Part shown: in pieces, positions 40,231 through 49,635 of the stretch
How positions within the stretch are numbered: the stretch's first letter is position 1
Layout of the letters: each line of letters starts with the position of its first letter
NCBI GenBank assembly: GCA_900316565.1
Contig: ONDK01000008.1
Coordinates: 1-58,133 of the forward strand
DNA from: an uncultured Prevotella sp.
Lineage (GTDB): Bacteria; Bacteroidota; Bacteroidia; Bacteroidales; Bacteroidaceae
DNA: 58,133 bases
Direction of reading: 5' to 3'
Notes under the pieces: model-generated
Told to the model about the DNA's origin: nothing
The model's input: only the letters and a program-made list of their open reading frames with translations
Databases searched by the model: none
Made by a program: the position numbers and the translations under genes

Positions 40231-41511
40231 CTATAGGAACGGAGCAAGCAGATGTCCGAACCACCCTTTGAACTTATCCCATCCGCTGCGCCACTCGTTC
40301 CAGCTGTCCTCGGTGAGCAGGAAGCTGTCTTTCTTCTGCTCCTCGAAGATGTCGTTGAGTTGCCTTGTCGTGCACTTGTCGAGTATCACCGCATTTTCTT
40401 CCCGGTCCCATCTGAGGCTCCGCGAATTAAGGTTTGCAGAGCCTACGGTGCATATCCGTCCGTCGACCATTATGATTTTGGTATGGTGGAAGCCAGGCTT
40501 GTACATCCATACCTTGCATCCATATTTCATGAGTTTATGGGCATTGTAGAAACCGCAGTCGGGAGTAAGTGGTATGTCGCTCTTCACGCTGAGTAGAATT
40601 TCAATCTTCACACCCCTACGGACAGCACTTCGGAAAGCCTTTATGAGCTTACGTGACAGTGTGAAGTAAGGGTTTATGAGTTTAATGCTGTCCTTGGCAT
40701 CGTTTATCGCGTCCAGATAGAAGTGGCGTATTATCTTGTTCCCATTGTGAGGCTCACGGTTAATGATGCCCACCATCTTATGTCCGGCGCTCTCACAGAC
40801 ATCTGGCTTCAGGCCTTGGAAGTAGCTGATGTCCTGTCCGCCATGGTATAGTCCGGCGTCGTTGAGCGGCTTTCCTGTTACCTGTTCCCACATCTTGACG
40901 AAGATGCGTTGCAGAGTGTTCACCTCTTCTCCGCTGATGCGGCAGTGCATGTCATGCCATGAGCCGACCTTCTCCGTACCTTTTATATAATAGTCGGCTA
41001 TGTTCATCCCGCCAGTGTAGGCAATCCTTCCGTCTATGACCACTATCTTACGGTGGTCACGGTTGAAGACATCGTCGATGAAAGGAAATACAACGGGGTT
41101 GAACTCATAGATTTCTATACCCTTGGAGCGTATATTCTCAATGTCGCGTTTGCGCATAGGGCTGTTGTTGCTGGCGTTACCGAAACCGTCGAAGATAAGA
41201 CGTATCTTTACGCCTTCGGCTGCCTTGGGCGCCAGGTGCTTTATGAGTTCCTGGTTTATGGAGTCGTTACGGAAGTTGAAGTACTCCATGTGGATGGTGC
41301 TCCTTGCCTGGTCGATGGCCTTGAAGAGGTCATCGAACTTCTGCTGTCCGTTGGTAAGAAGGGTAACGGAGTTGTTATGCGAGAAGCGTATTCCCTCCCC
41401 GCGCAGCTGATTGGCAAGAATGCTGTCGGAGGTCTGCGCCACCACTGTGCTGCAGGCTGCCGACAAAAGGATAGTTAAACAGGCTATTGCCTTGAGGTAA
41501 AATTTCGTCAT
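40231..41511 (-). CDS. Phospholipase D superfamily protein, cardiolipin synthase type
   Basis: 426 aa with two HKD motifs: DHRKIVVIDGRIAYTGGMN (first) and FHHTKIIMVDGRICTVGSAN (second), each followed by the usual N/D segments. It would join two phosphatidylglycerols into cardiolipin. The N-terminus is a signal-like segment (MTKFYLKAIACLTILLSAAC) rather than the two helices of E. coli ClsA; the Cys has a poor lipobox. So it is probably exported or anchored on the periplasmic side. It starts 10 nt after kdsD ends. Another phosphatidyltransfer activity is possible. Confidence 0.85.
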   Translation of the reverse strand: MTKFYLKAIACLTILLSAACSTVVAQTSDSILANQLRGEGIRFSHNNSVTLLTNGQQKFDDLFKAIDQARSTIHMEYFNFRNDSINQELIKHLAPKAAEGVKIRLIFDGFGNASNNSPMRKRDIENIRSKGIEIYEFNPVVFPFIDDVFNRDHRKIVVIDGRIAYTGGMNIADYYIKGTEKVGSWHDMHCRISGEEVNTLQRIFVKMWEQVTGKPLNDAGLYHGGQDISYFQGLKPDVCESAGHKMVGIINREPHNGNKIIRHFYLDAINDAKDSIKLINPYFTLSRKLIKAFRSAVRRGVKIEILLSVKSDIPLTPDCGFYNAHKLMKYGCKVWMYKPGFHHTKIIMVDGRICTVGSANLNSRSLRWDREENAVILDKCTTRQLNDIFEEQKKDSFLLTEDSWNEWRSGWDKFKGWFGHLLAPFL

Positions 41512-41521
41512 GCAGGAGAAT

Positions 41522-42526
41522 TTACTTTTTCTCTTCGTTGATCAATGATGCCGCATAGCTGTCCACTATGCCGATAAGATGCTGCTCCTTGTCGGTAACG
41601 AGTACGGAGTGTATCTTGTTGCGGTGCATGATACGCTGTATCTCGGTGATTTTAGTCTTCGGGGAAACCATCTTCGGCGTGCGTGTCATGATGTCGCTGA
41701 CGGTATGGTCGAAGAATTGCGCCTGCCAGCGTTCCATAGCACGGCGGATGTCGCCGTCGGTGATAAGTCCCAGGACTTTGTTGTCGCTGTCTACGCTGAC
41801 GCCCATGCCCAGCTTTCCTTTCGAGACATGGATGATGGCATCGCCAAGCTTCATGTCCTCCGGTATGACTGGCATGTCCTCAGAGCGCATGACGTCCTGT
41901 GCGGTAGTCAGCAGCCGCCGTCCTAACTCGCCGCCGGGATGGAACTGTGCGAAATCACGCGGTTTGAAATCGCGGACCTCCATCAGTGCCACGGCCAGAG
42001 CATCGCCCATCACCAGTGCGGCGGTGGTGCTGCTCGTAGGCGCGAGGTTCAGCGGACAAGCCTCCTTTTCTACCCATACCTTGATGTGTATCGTGGAGTA
42101 TTTGGCTAACAGCGACTCGCTGTTGCCTGTCATGCCGATAATAGGGATGTTCATGTGGAGAACCATCGGAATGAAACGTAAAAGCTCATCGGTCTGCCCG
42201 CTGTTGCTGAGGGCCAGGACGACGTCGTCGGAGGTCATGACGCCAAGGTCGCCATGATAAACGTCGAGGGGGTTGATGAAGAATGCCGGTGTTCCCGTCG
42301 ATGAGAATGTCGCAGCTATCTTAGCACCGATGTTTCCACTCTTGCCTACACCGGTGACGATGACCTTGCCTTTACATTCATAAATCATCTTCACAGCCTT
42401 GTCGAAGTTCTCGTCGAGTTGTGGTATGAGGTCGAGTGTGGCCTGGGCCTCGTCTTTTATGCACTGAATGGCGTACTGACGGACGTCCTTCATGCGCTGT
42501 TCTGCCGTTTCCTTGTCTTTTGTCAT
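41522..42526 (-). CDS. kdsD: D-arabinose-5-phosphate isomerase (KdsD/KpsF family)
   Basis: Converts ribulose-5-phosphate into arabinose-5-phosphate for Kdo. It is 334 aa: an SIS domain (about 45-180; VTGVGKSGNIGAKIAATFSSTGTPAFF, SNSGQTDELL) and two CBS domains (about 215-330). The start overlaps the stop of kdsA by one base (TAATG), so translation is probably coupled. The product is the substrate of KdsA, which confirms the assignment. Confidence 0.95.
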   Translation of the reverse strand: MTKDKETAEQRMKDVRQYAIQCIKDEAQATLDLIPQLDENFDKAVKMIYECKGKVIVTGVGKSGNIGAKIAATFSSTGTPAFFINPLDVYHGDLGVMTSDDVVLALSNSGQTDELLRFIPMVLHMNIPIIGMTGNSESLLAKYSTIHIKVWVEKEACPLNLAPTSSTTAALVMGDALAVALMEVRDFKPRDFAQFHPGGELGRRLLTTAQDVMRSEDMPVIPEDMKLGDAIIHVSKGKLGMGVSVDSDNKVLGLITDGDIRRAMERWQAQFFDHTVSDIMTRTPKMVSPKTKITEIQRIMHRNKIHSVLVTDKEQHLIGIVDSYAASLINEEKK

Positions 42527-43278
42527 TATAAAAGTTCTCCTATTAGTGTATCCAGTTTGTTTAGCTCAAGCATGTTCGCTGCGTCGCTGAGACCTTTGTC
42601 CGGGTCAGGGTGTACCTCAAAGAAGTAGCCGGTGGCACCGAAGGCCTTGGCTGCTTTGGCCATCATGGGCACATATTTCCTGTCGCCGACGGTCTTGCCG
42701 TTACCTGCGCTGGGACGCTGCACGCTGTGGGTGCAGTCCATGATGACCGTAGGCACTATCGAGAGCATCTCGGGGATGTTACGGAAGTCGACAACAAGGT
42801 TGTTGTATCCGAAGCTGTTGCCGCGCTCTGTGAGCCAGATGTCGTGGGCTCCGCTCTGACGTGCCTTCTCAACGGGGTATTTCATGTCTGCGCCAGAAAG
42901 GAACTGCGCTTTCTTTATATTCACTGTGCACCCCGTCTTTGCGGCGGCAACGACCAAATCGGTCTGACGACAGAGGAAGGCAGGTATCTGAATGACGTCG
43001 ACAACCTTGCCCACGGGCTCTGCCTGCCAGCTCTCGTGGATGTCGGTGAGGAGTCTCAGCCCGTACTTCTCCTTTATGTCCGACAGCATCTGAAGGCCTT
43101 TCTCAAGTCCCGGACCACGAAATGAGCTGATGGACGTGCGGTTGGCCTTGTCGAATGAAGACTTGAAGATGATGTCAATGTCATACTTCTTGTTAAGACG
43201 TACCAACTCCTTGGCGACAGTGTCGAGAAGTTCTGCCGACTCAATGACGCAAGGTCCTGCAATGAAAACTGGTTCCAT
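42526..43278 (-). CDS. kdsA: 3-deoxy-8-phosphooctulonate (Kdo-8-P) synthase
   Basis: Condenses arabinose-5-phosphate and phosphoenolpyruvate to Kdo-8-phosphate for lipopolysaccharide. 250 aa from the ATG at 43278 (MEPVFIAGPCVIES). Signatures: FKSSFDKANRTSISSFRGPG, DIHESWQ, VDVIQIPAFLCRQTDL and the C-terminal FEVHPDPDKGLSD. An upstream TTG at 43308 lies inside the promoter box and is rejected. Confidence 0.95.
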   Translation of the reverse strand: MEPVFIAGPCVIESAELLDTVAKELVRLNKKYDIDIIFKSSFDKANRTSISSFRGPGLEKGLQMLSDIKEKYGLRLLTDIHESWQAEPVGKVVDVIQIPAFLCRQTDLVVAAAKTGCTVNIKKAQFLSGADMKYPVEKARQSGAHDIWLTERGNSFGYNNLVVDFRNIPEMLSIVPTVIMDCTHSVQRPSAGNGKTVGDRKYVPMMAKAAKAFGATGYFFEVHPDPDKGLSDAANMLELNKLDTLIGELL

Positions 43279-43305
43279 ACTTTTCTGTTCTTTGTTTAAG
43301 AGGTG

Positions 43306-43336
43306 CAAAGTTAATTATAATAAAGAATATATCCAA
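43306..43336 (-). promoter_or_regulatory. Promoter of kdsA-kdsD-cls-tadA
   Basis: Minus strand: TTG (43334-43336), 20-nt spacer, TAACTTTG (43306-43313). Predicted leader about 22 nt. Confidence 0.7.
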
Positions 43337-43437
43337 GCGATTAACATAAGTTTAAGGTGTGCAGGAGGTATATCGTTCGCATAACGGGTGGAAATTATTC
43401 GAATGCCATTTTTATGACAAAATAACTGCTGTTGCGC

Positions 43438-43468
43438 TTGGGATTGTTGCAAAATTATGGTATTTTTG
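43438..43468 (+). promoter_or_regulatory. Promoter of tkt-rpiB
   Basis: TTG (43438-43440), 20-nt spacer, TATTTTTG (43461-43468). Predicted leader about 30 nt. Confidence 0.65.
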
Positions 43469-43504
43469 CACTAGATTTGATTAAATAAACCAAATAGCGT
43501 ACTT

Positions 43505-45532
43505 ATGAACGATAAAACCATTATGCAGAAAGCGGCGGACAACATAAGAGTCCTTGCCGTTTCTATGGTAGAAAAAGCTAATTCAGGACACCCAGGCGGT
43601 GCTATGGGCGGTGCCGATTTTATCAATGTGCTCTTCTCGGAGTATCTCGTTTACGACCCTGATGAGCCTACTTGGTTCGGCCGTGACCGTTTCTTTCTTG
43701 ATCCGGGACACATGTCGCCTATGCTCTACTCGGCTCTCTGTCTCTCAGGGAAGTTTACCCTTGATGAGCTGAAGCAGTTCCGTCAGTGGGATTCTCCAAC
43801 TCCTGGACACCCTGAACTGAATGTCATGCGGGGAATAGAGAACTCCAGCGGTCCGCTCGGACAGGGTCATGCCATCGCTGCCGGTGCTGCCGTTGCTGAG
43901 AAGTTCCTTGAGGCGCGTCTCGGAAAGACCGTCATGCAGCATAAAGTGTATGCATACATCTCTGACGGAGGTATCGAGGAGGAGATAAGTCAGGGCGTCG
44001 GACGTATTGCCGGTAACCTTGGCCTTGACAATCTTATAATGTTCTATGACTCAAACGATATACAGCTGTCTACGGAGTGCGGTGTCGTTATGAACGAGGA
44101 CACTGCCGCAAAGTATAAGGCTTGGGGCTGGAACGTAATGACAATAAATGGAAACGATGTCGACGAGATACGTGGTGCCCTCGACAAGGCACAGAACGGC
44201 AACGGACGTCCTACTCTTATCATCGGCAAGACCGTAATGGGTAAGGGTGCTCTGAAGGCCGACGGCAGCAGCTATGAGCGTAATGTGAAGACTCATGGCG
44301 CTCCTCTTGGCGACGGCGCATATATAAATACGGTGAAGAACCTTGGCGGTAATCCTGATGATCCGTTCAAGATACAGCCGGAAGTGCAGAAGCTCTATGA
44401 CGACCGTCAGGCTGAACTGCGCAAGATTGTGGCAAAACGCCACGAGGAAGAGAAGGCTTGGGCCAGCGAAAACCCGGAGAAGGCTGAACAGCTCAAGACC
44501 TGGTTCTCCGGAAAAGCTCCGAAGGTCGATTGGACGAAGGTCGTTCAGAAGCCGGGAGTGGCTACCCGTAACGCATCATCAGCATGTCTCTCTGAACTCG
44601 CAAAGCAGGTGCCAAACATGATTTGCGCTTCTGCTGACCTGTCGAATTCCGACAAGACAGACGGTTTCCTTAAGGAGACTCACTCATTGGTTCGCGATGA
44701 CTTCAGCGGTGCTTTCTTCCAGGCAGGCGTCAGCGAACTGACAATGGCCGATATGTGCATCGGTATGATGCTCCACGGGGGTGTCATCGCCGCAATGGGT
44801 ACGTTCTTTGTGTTCTCTGACTATATGAAACCAGCAGTACGTATTGCCGCTCTCATGGGTACGCCAGTGAAGTTTATCTGGACCCACGATGCCTTCCGCG
44901 TCGGTGAGGATGGACCTACCCACGAGCCTGTAGAGCAGGAGGCACAAATAAGACTGCTTGAGAAGCTTCAGAACCATAAGGGACAGGACAGCCTGCGTGT
45001 GTTCCGTCCTGCTGATGCCGAGGAGACAACGGTGTGCTGGCAGATGGCTATGGAGAATATGGAGACGCCTACTGCCCTCATCTTCTCACGCCAGAATATC
45101 GCTGAGTTGCCGGAAGGCAATGACTACGAGATGGTTCGCAAGGGCGCATATGTCGTCGCACAGAGTGATGAGCCGTTCGATGTAATCCTTCTCGCAAGTG
45201 GTTCTGAGGTCAGTACCCTGGAGGCTGGAAAGCAACTGCTCGAGAAAGACGGTGTGCGTTGCCGCGTGGTAAGTGCTCCTTCAGAGGGCCTCTTCCGCCG
45301 CCAGTCGAAAGAATACCAGGAGAGCGTGCTTCCGTCGGGCAGCAAAATCTTCGGTATGACGGCCGGACTGCCTGTCACTCTTGAGGGACTTGTAGGCATA
45401 GGACCTAACAGCCGCATCTATGGCATGAAGAGCTTTGGCTTCAGCGCTCCTTACAAGGTGCTCGATGAGAAGCTCGGCTTCACGGCAGAAAATGTGTATA
45501 ATCAGGTAAAGGACTTCCTTGCCGGTAAATAA
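43505..45532 (+). CDS. tkt: Transketolase
   Basis: Thiamine-diphosphate enzyme moving two-carbon units between pentose phosphates and aldoses. At 675 aa it has full length. The N-terminal VEKANSGHPGGAMGGAD, the thiamine motif region YISDGGIEEEISQGVG...NLIMFYDSND, and the pyrimidine-domain TDGFLKETHSLVRDD and FIWTHDAFRVGEDGPTHEPVEQ are all present. Together with RpiB it processes xylose and arabinose carbon coming from the xylan locus. Confidence 0.96.
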   Translation: MNDKTIMQKAADNIRVLAVSMVEKANSGHPGGAMGGADFINVLFSEYLVYDPDEPTWFGRDRFFLDPGHMSPMLYSALCLSGKFTLDELKQFRQWDSPTPGHPELNVMRGIENSSGPLGQGHAIAAGAAVAEKFLEARLGKTVMQHKVYAYISDGGIEEEISQGVGRIAGNLGLDNLIMFYDSNDIQLSTECGVVMNEDTAAKYKAWGWNVMTINGNDVDEIRGALDKAQNGNGRPTLIIGKTVMGKGALKADGSSYERNVKTHGAPLGDGAYINTVKNLGGNPDDPFKIQPEVQKLYDDRQAELRKIVAKRHEEEKAWASENPEKAEQLKTWFSGKAPKVDWTKVVQKPGVATRNASSACLSELAKQVPNMICASADLSNSDKTDGFLKETHSLVRDDFSGAFFQAGVSELTMADMCIGMMLHGGVIAAMGTFFVFSDYMKPAVRIAALMGTPVKFIWTHDAFRVGEDGPTHEPVEQEAQIRLLEKLQNHKGQDSLRVFRPADAEETTVCWQMAMENMETPTALIFSRQNIAELPEGNDYEMVRKGAYVVAQSDEPFDVILLASGSEVSTLEAGKQLLEKDGVRCRVVSAPSEGLFRRQSKEYQESVLPSGSKIFGMTAGLPVTLEGLVGIGPNSRIYGMKSFGFSAPYKVLDEKLGFTAENVYNQVKDFLAGK

Positions 45533-45614
45533 TAGTAATTGACCAGGTACTAATCGACTTCTCCATCATCCCTTTTCATGAGCGGGTGGGGGAGAGGCCT
45601 AAAAAGATTTCATT

Positions 45615-46076
45615 ATGGAAGTAAAGAAAGTTGGTCTTGCCTGCGACCATGCGGGCTTTCCTTTGAAGCAGTTTGTAAAGGAGTATCTTGATAAGCACGG
45701 TTATCCTTACCAGGATTTCGGTTGCTTCAGTGACATGAGTTGCGACTATCCTGACTTTGCCCATGCTCTGGGTGAGGCCGTGGAGAGTGGAGAAGTCTAT
45801 CCGGGTATCGGCATCTGCGGTAGCGGCGAGGGCATGGCTATGACCTTGAACAAGCACCAGGGCGTCCGTGCCGGTCTTGCCTGGAACAAGGAGATTGCAG
45901 AGCTGATACGTCAGCACAATGATGCTAATGTGCTGGTAATGCCTGGCCGCTTCATAACAAACAAGGAGGCAGAGGCTATTCTCGACAAGTTCTTCAGCGC
46001 TACCTTTGAAGGCGGCCGCCATGCGCGTCGCGTTGCGAAGATTCCGGTAAGCGGTAAGGCCCCAGCAGCTGAATAG
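45615..46076 (+). CDS. rpiB: Ribose-5-phosphate isomerase B
   Basis: Interconverts ribose-5-phosphate and ribulose-5-phosphate. 153 aa with the N-terminal ACDHAGFPLK, the active-site GICGSGEGM (where Cys acts as base) and the phosphate-binding NVLVMPGRF. It follows tkt by 82 nt on the same strand with a terminator after it, so the two are probably one operon. It may alternatively belong to the related LacA/B group, but the context favours RpiB. Confidence 0.93.
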   Translation: MEVKKVGLACDHAGFPLKQFVKEYLDKHGYPYQDFGCFSDMSCDYPDFAHALGEAVESGEVYPGIGICGSGEGMAMTLNKHQGVRAGLAWNKEIAELIRQHNDANVLVMPGRFITNKEAEAILDKFFSATFEGGRHARRVAKIPVSGKAPAAE

Positions 46077-46112
46077 TTGCGTTCCGGCCTTACGCCCGTA
46101 ACATCTTAAAAC

Positions 46113-46165
46113 AAAAATGCCTTTTATGATGGTAAATGAAACCACCGTAAAAGGCATTTTTATTT
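46113..46165. terminator. Bidirectional terminator between rpiB and pyk
   Basis: AAAAATGCCTTTTA (46113-46126) pairs with TAAAAGGCATTTTT (46148-46161), with further inner pairing GGT/ACC. T-runs on both strands serve the two converging genes. Confidence 0.85.
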
Positions 46166-46208
46166 TATTATGCTATTAAAGTGAACCTATGCGGAAACGA
46201 TAGCTATT

Positions 46209-47672
46209 CTACTTGTTCTTCTCAGGCTCTATGTCGGGCAGATGGAACTGATATTGTCTGTCGAAGACATCTTTTACATTGTTGATCTCCAGGAAGGATG
46301 TGCCGTGTGAGAACGAACCGGAGAGATAGGCTATCTTGTCCTCGTTGCTGATGAAGCCTTTCTGTCGCAGCATTCTCACGGCAGCAGTGAACAGATATTC
46401 CGTTGACACATGTTCCTTTTGGAACACCGGGATGATACCGTAAGAGAGGTTGAGCCACCGCTGGAGCTTCTCCTTATAGCAGATAGCCAATACCGGGTTT
46501 GGTCCACGGAACGCAGCAAGGTTGCGTGCGGTCTGCCCTGTTGCAGAGTCGGTGATGATGCCCTTCACACCAATCTCCTCTGTAGCCTCGATGGCGGCAC
46601 GGGTGAGGAACTCTCGCTGGTCAGGATTATGTCCGAAGAGGTTGAACACAGCCTGTTGTTCAGTGATATTAGAGTGAACATCTGCCTCGGCCTGCTCCGC
46701 GATACGTGCCATGGTCTCCACGGCTTCCACCGGATATTTTCCACTTGCAGTCTCACCGGAGAGCATCAGAGCGTCAGTATGACTGTAGATGGCGTTTGCT
46801 ATGTCGGTAACCTCAGCACGTGTAGGACGTGGATTTTCTATCATCGTGTGAAGCATCTGTGTCGCCACGATGACCGGTTTCTTCTTCTTGATGCACTTGT
46901 TGATTATCATTCGCTGTATGCCCGGTATCTGTTCTATAGGAACTTCTATGCCGAGGTCGCCGCGAGCAATCATAATGCCGTATGAGGCGTCGATAATCTC
47001 GTCGATATTGTCGACACCCTCCTGATTCTCTATCTTGGAGATAATCTTTATGTCGCTGTGATGTGCGTCGAGGATGTCCTGCACCGCCTTAACATCATCG
47101 GCAGAGCGCACGAAGGAGTGAGCTATGAAGTCGATGTCCTCATCGATGGCCAGCAGTATGTTCCGCTTGTCTTTCTCGGTGAGAGCAGGAAGGTCGATGT
47201 GCTCACCCGGAACATTCACGCTCTTGTGTGAGCCCAGCACACCGTCGTTTTCGACCTCTGCCACGAGCATAGGGCCGGTATTCTCGACAACTTTCATGTC
47301 GATGGCACCGTCGTCGAAGAGCAGGTCGTCGCCTTCTTTGACATCCTTGGTGATGTCCGGATAACTGACATTGACGATATCCTTTGAAGACTCCATCTCA
47401 GGACGCCCGAAGATTTTCACCATATCGCCAGCCTTGTACTTGATAGGCTCTTTTGTTGCCGTGGTGCGCACCTCAGGTCCTTTCGTGTCGATAAGGATTC
47501 CGATGTGGGGTGATACTGCCCTGACGTTGCGTATAATCTTCTTTATACCCTCAGGAGTAGCGTGCGCGGTGTTCATACGTACAACATTCATTCCGGCAAT
47601 GAACAATTTGCGGATGAATTCCTCATCGCAGTGCATGTCACTGACGGAGCATACTATCTTGGTCTGTTTCAT
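46209..47672 (-). CDS. pyk: Pyruvate kinase
   Basis: Makes pyruvate and ATP from phosphoenolpyruvate. 487 aa with the signature MNTAHATPEGIKK (the usual N-terminal NxSHG-type region, here NTAHA), DTKGPEVRTT, KIENQEGVDNIDEI (catalytic Lys), MIARGDLGIEVP and ATQMLHTMIENPRPTRAEVTD. The common NFSHG is replaced by NTAHA, as also found in other Bacteroidota homologues I recall. It is monocistronic with a -7 box at 47703-47710. Confidence 0.95.
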   Translation of the reverse strand: MKQTKIVCSVSDMHCDEEFIRKLFIAGMNVVRMNTAHATPEGIKKIIRNVRAVSPHIGILIDTKGPEVRTTATKEPIKYKAGDMVKIFGRPEMESSKDIVNVSYPDITKDVKEGDDLLFDDGAIDMKVVENTGPMLVAEVENDGVLGSHKSVNVPGEHIDLPALTEKDKRNILLAIDEDIDFIAHSFVRSADDVKAVQDILDAHHSDIKIISKIENQEGVDNIDEIIDASYGIMIARGDLGIEVPIEQIPGIQRMIINKCIKKKKPVIVATQMLHTMIENPRPTRAEVTDIANAIYSHTDALMLSGETASGKYPVEAVETMARIAEQAEADVHSNITEQQAVFNLFGHNPDQREFLTRAAIEATEEIGVKGIITDSATGQTARNLAAFRGPNPVLAICYKEKLQRWLNLSYGIIPVFQKEHVSTEYLFTAAVRMLRQKGFISNEDKIAYLSGSFSHGTSFLEINNVKDVFDRQYQFHLPDIEPEKNK

Positions 47673-47702
47673 ATTGCTTGTGCTTTATAGTGTTCCTGTT
47701 TG

Positions 47703-47710
47703 CAAAAGTA
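47703..47710 (-). promoter_or_regulatory. -7 box of pyk
   Basis: Minus strand TACTTTTG, 30 nt before the ATG. No clear -33 TTTG. Confidence 0.55.
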
Positions 47711-47789
47711 AGAAAATAAATCGGTAAAAGGATACATGTGCCTTCCTTTTTTATCTCTGTCTCCTTTACTTTTCCTCCTTTGTAATAAA

Positions 47790-48479
47790 TTAGAAGTATT
47801 GTTTTATGGCGTCAACCCATACGGAATAGCCATCCTCGGTGAGGTGCAGTCCATCGACGGAGAGCTCCTTTCGTAAGACGTTCGAGCCCGGCTCCGTCAT
47901 GTGTGAGAACACATCTATATATACGATATCGTTCTTCCGGCACCATTCCTCCATCTCTCTATTGATGACCGGGATGTCATCCGTGCGACCGTTGAGGTTT
48001 GTCCATCGTCCGAAGCTCTCGTTTATGGGCAGCAGACTGAAGTAATAAACCTGCGACTCAGGACTTTGCCGGTGAATTTCGCCGAGCAGACGCTTCACAC
48101 GTGCGGCAACCTCTTTGTTGGAAAGTCTGTGGCTTACGTCGTTGATGCCACATCCGACGAAGATCTTTTCTGGTTTCGCCGGCGTTATCTGGCTCAGTCT
48201 TTGCAGCATCCCATAGGCATCGTCGCCCATAATTCCGCGGTTTATGATAAGTCCTGACGCCTTTGGTATGCGAAGGTTCCAGTCGCCTCCGAACTCTGTG
48301 AGGCTGTTGCCGAGCATTACTATATTGTCGCTTGTTATCATTGGTAGATGATGAAAGAGTGTGGTTCGTTGCCGGTAGTGTGCCGTAGACCGATAACTGA
48401 CTGCTGGTGTCTGTCCATAGGCCACTAAGCCCAGAATACATGCCAGCTGAAGAAGAAGCGTTTTCCTTATGAATGTCAT
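47790..48479 (-). CDS. Secreted SGNH/GDSL hydrolase
   Basis: 229 aa with a signal peptide ending near AYGQ (about 23). Block I is MLGNSLTEFGG with S59, the glycine/asparagine block is GCGINDVSH, and the C-terminal dyad is D209/H212 in VDGLHLTEDGY. The family includes acetylhydrolases of platelet-activating-factor type and carbohydrate esterases; the substrate is unknown. It lies 113 nt after the M48 protease gene without a visible promoter, so it may be the third gene of the lemA operon. Confidence 0.85.
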   Translation of the reverse strand: MTFIRKTLLLQLACILGLVAYGQTPAVSYRSTAHYRQRTTLFHHLPMITSDNIVMLGNSLTEFGGDWNLRIPKASGLIINRGIMGDDAYGMLQRLSQITPAKPEKIFVGCGINDVSHRLSNKEVAARVKRLLGEIHRQSPESQVYYFSLLPINESFGRWTNLNGRTDDIPVINREMEEWCRKNDIVYIDVFSHMTEPGSNVLRKELSVDGLHLTEDGYSVWVDAIKQYF

Positions 48480-48592
48480 TAAATAGTTTTGTTTTCTTTA
48501 AAAATCGAACCCCACCGGGCACCTGATTCGTTTTATCGCATTAATTGTTTTCTTCAGTGCTCGTGGACGAATGAGATTTGTAGCGGGATACG

Positions 48593-49597
48593 TCAGAACT
48601 GTCTCAGCACCTCAATCCTCTTCCTTGTGTCTGGGTGTGTGCTGAACAGAGAGTTCATGAATCCCAGCATTCCCTGCTTCATCTCGTCAGGCTCGCAGAT
48701 GAACAACTGTGCCACATCGGCCCGCTTGACGTTGTCAAGGCCAGGATTTGCGCTGATTTTTTCCAGTGCCGAGGCCAGAGCCAACGGATCGTGGGTGAGC
48801 TCCGCACTTCCTGCGTCAGCCATATACTCGCGCTTCCGCGATATGGCAAAGCGCGTGATGAGCGTGAAGATATAGGCAATGAAACAGCATATGGCACCGA
48901 TAGCCAGCACTACTATCACGCTTACACCACTGCGTCCGTTGTCGTCATCATCCCTTGAGGAACCTCCGAACCAGAAACTGTTGTACATGAACTGCACAAC
49001 GAGGTTCATAATAGTTGATATTATACCGACGAAAACGATGCTCGTGATGAGCAACTTTGTGTCGTGGTTGCGGATGTGTGTGAGCTCATGGCCTACTACT
49101 CCTGCCAGCTCCTCGTCGGAGAGCAGGGCGATGATACCCGACGTGAGCGTTACGGCGTAGGTCTTCTCGTTTATCCCACTTGCAAAGGCGTTCAGCTGTG
49201 GGTCATCGACGATGTAAAGCCTCGGCATCTTCATGCCGCATGAGATACATAGGTTCTCTACTATGTTGTAAACCCGTGGGTTTTCCTTCCTCGTCAGCGG
49301 ACGTGCACCGACGGAATTCTCTATTATCTTTACGTTGGCAAAGTAGGCTATGACGAACCAGAGAGCCACGCCGCCTACAACCCAGGGTAAAGAGGATAGA
49401 AAATAGTAGTTCACTGTTGCCGTATTGAGCTCATGTACAATGTTACCGTACTGGTCGTAGACCCCGCCTGCGGCATAGTTGACGGCAGCGAGAAACACCC
49501 ATACCGTAGCCAGGATGATAACAGGGAACATCAGGAGCAGTAGGATGCTCTTGATGTTGTTTCTCCATATTTGAGTCTGTATACCGACGTATTGCAT
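48593..49597 (-). CDS. M48-family membrane metalloprotease (HtpX-like)
   Basis: 334 aa. Two N-terminal membrane helices (about 15-42 and 70-88) precede the protease domain with the zinc motif H170-E171-x-x-H174 (VVGHELTHIRNH) and a third ligand in SRKREYMADAGSAELT. Another membrane pair is at about 185-250. It is thought to clear damaged membrane proteins. It lies 38 nt after lemA, and LemA-M48 pairs are a recurring association. Confidence 0.92.
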   Translation of the reverse strand: MQYVGIQTQIWRNNIKSILLLLMFPVIILATVWVFLAAVNYAAGGVYDQYGNIVHELNTATVNYYFLSSLPWVVGGVALWFVIAYFANVKIIENSVGARPLTRKENPRVYNIVENLCISCGMKMPRLYIVDDPQLNAFASGINEKTYAVTLTSGIIALLSDEELAGVVGHELTHIRNHDTKLLITSIVFVGIISTIMNLVVQFMYNSFWFGGSSRDDDDNGRSGVSVIVVLAIGAICCFIAYIFTLITRFAISRKREYMADAGSAELTHDPLALASALEKISANPGLDNVKRADVAQLFICEPDEMKQGMLGFMNSLFSTHPDTRKRIEVLRQF

Positions 49598-49635
49598 TCT
49601 CAGTCAATGTTTCTTGTTCTATCAGTCGCTTACAA

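Noticed and set aside
43279-43308. Upstream TTG start of kdsA
   Set aside because: It overlaps the -7 promoter box, and the family N-terminus begins at the ATG at 43278.
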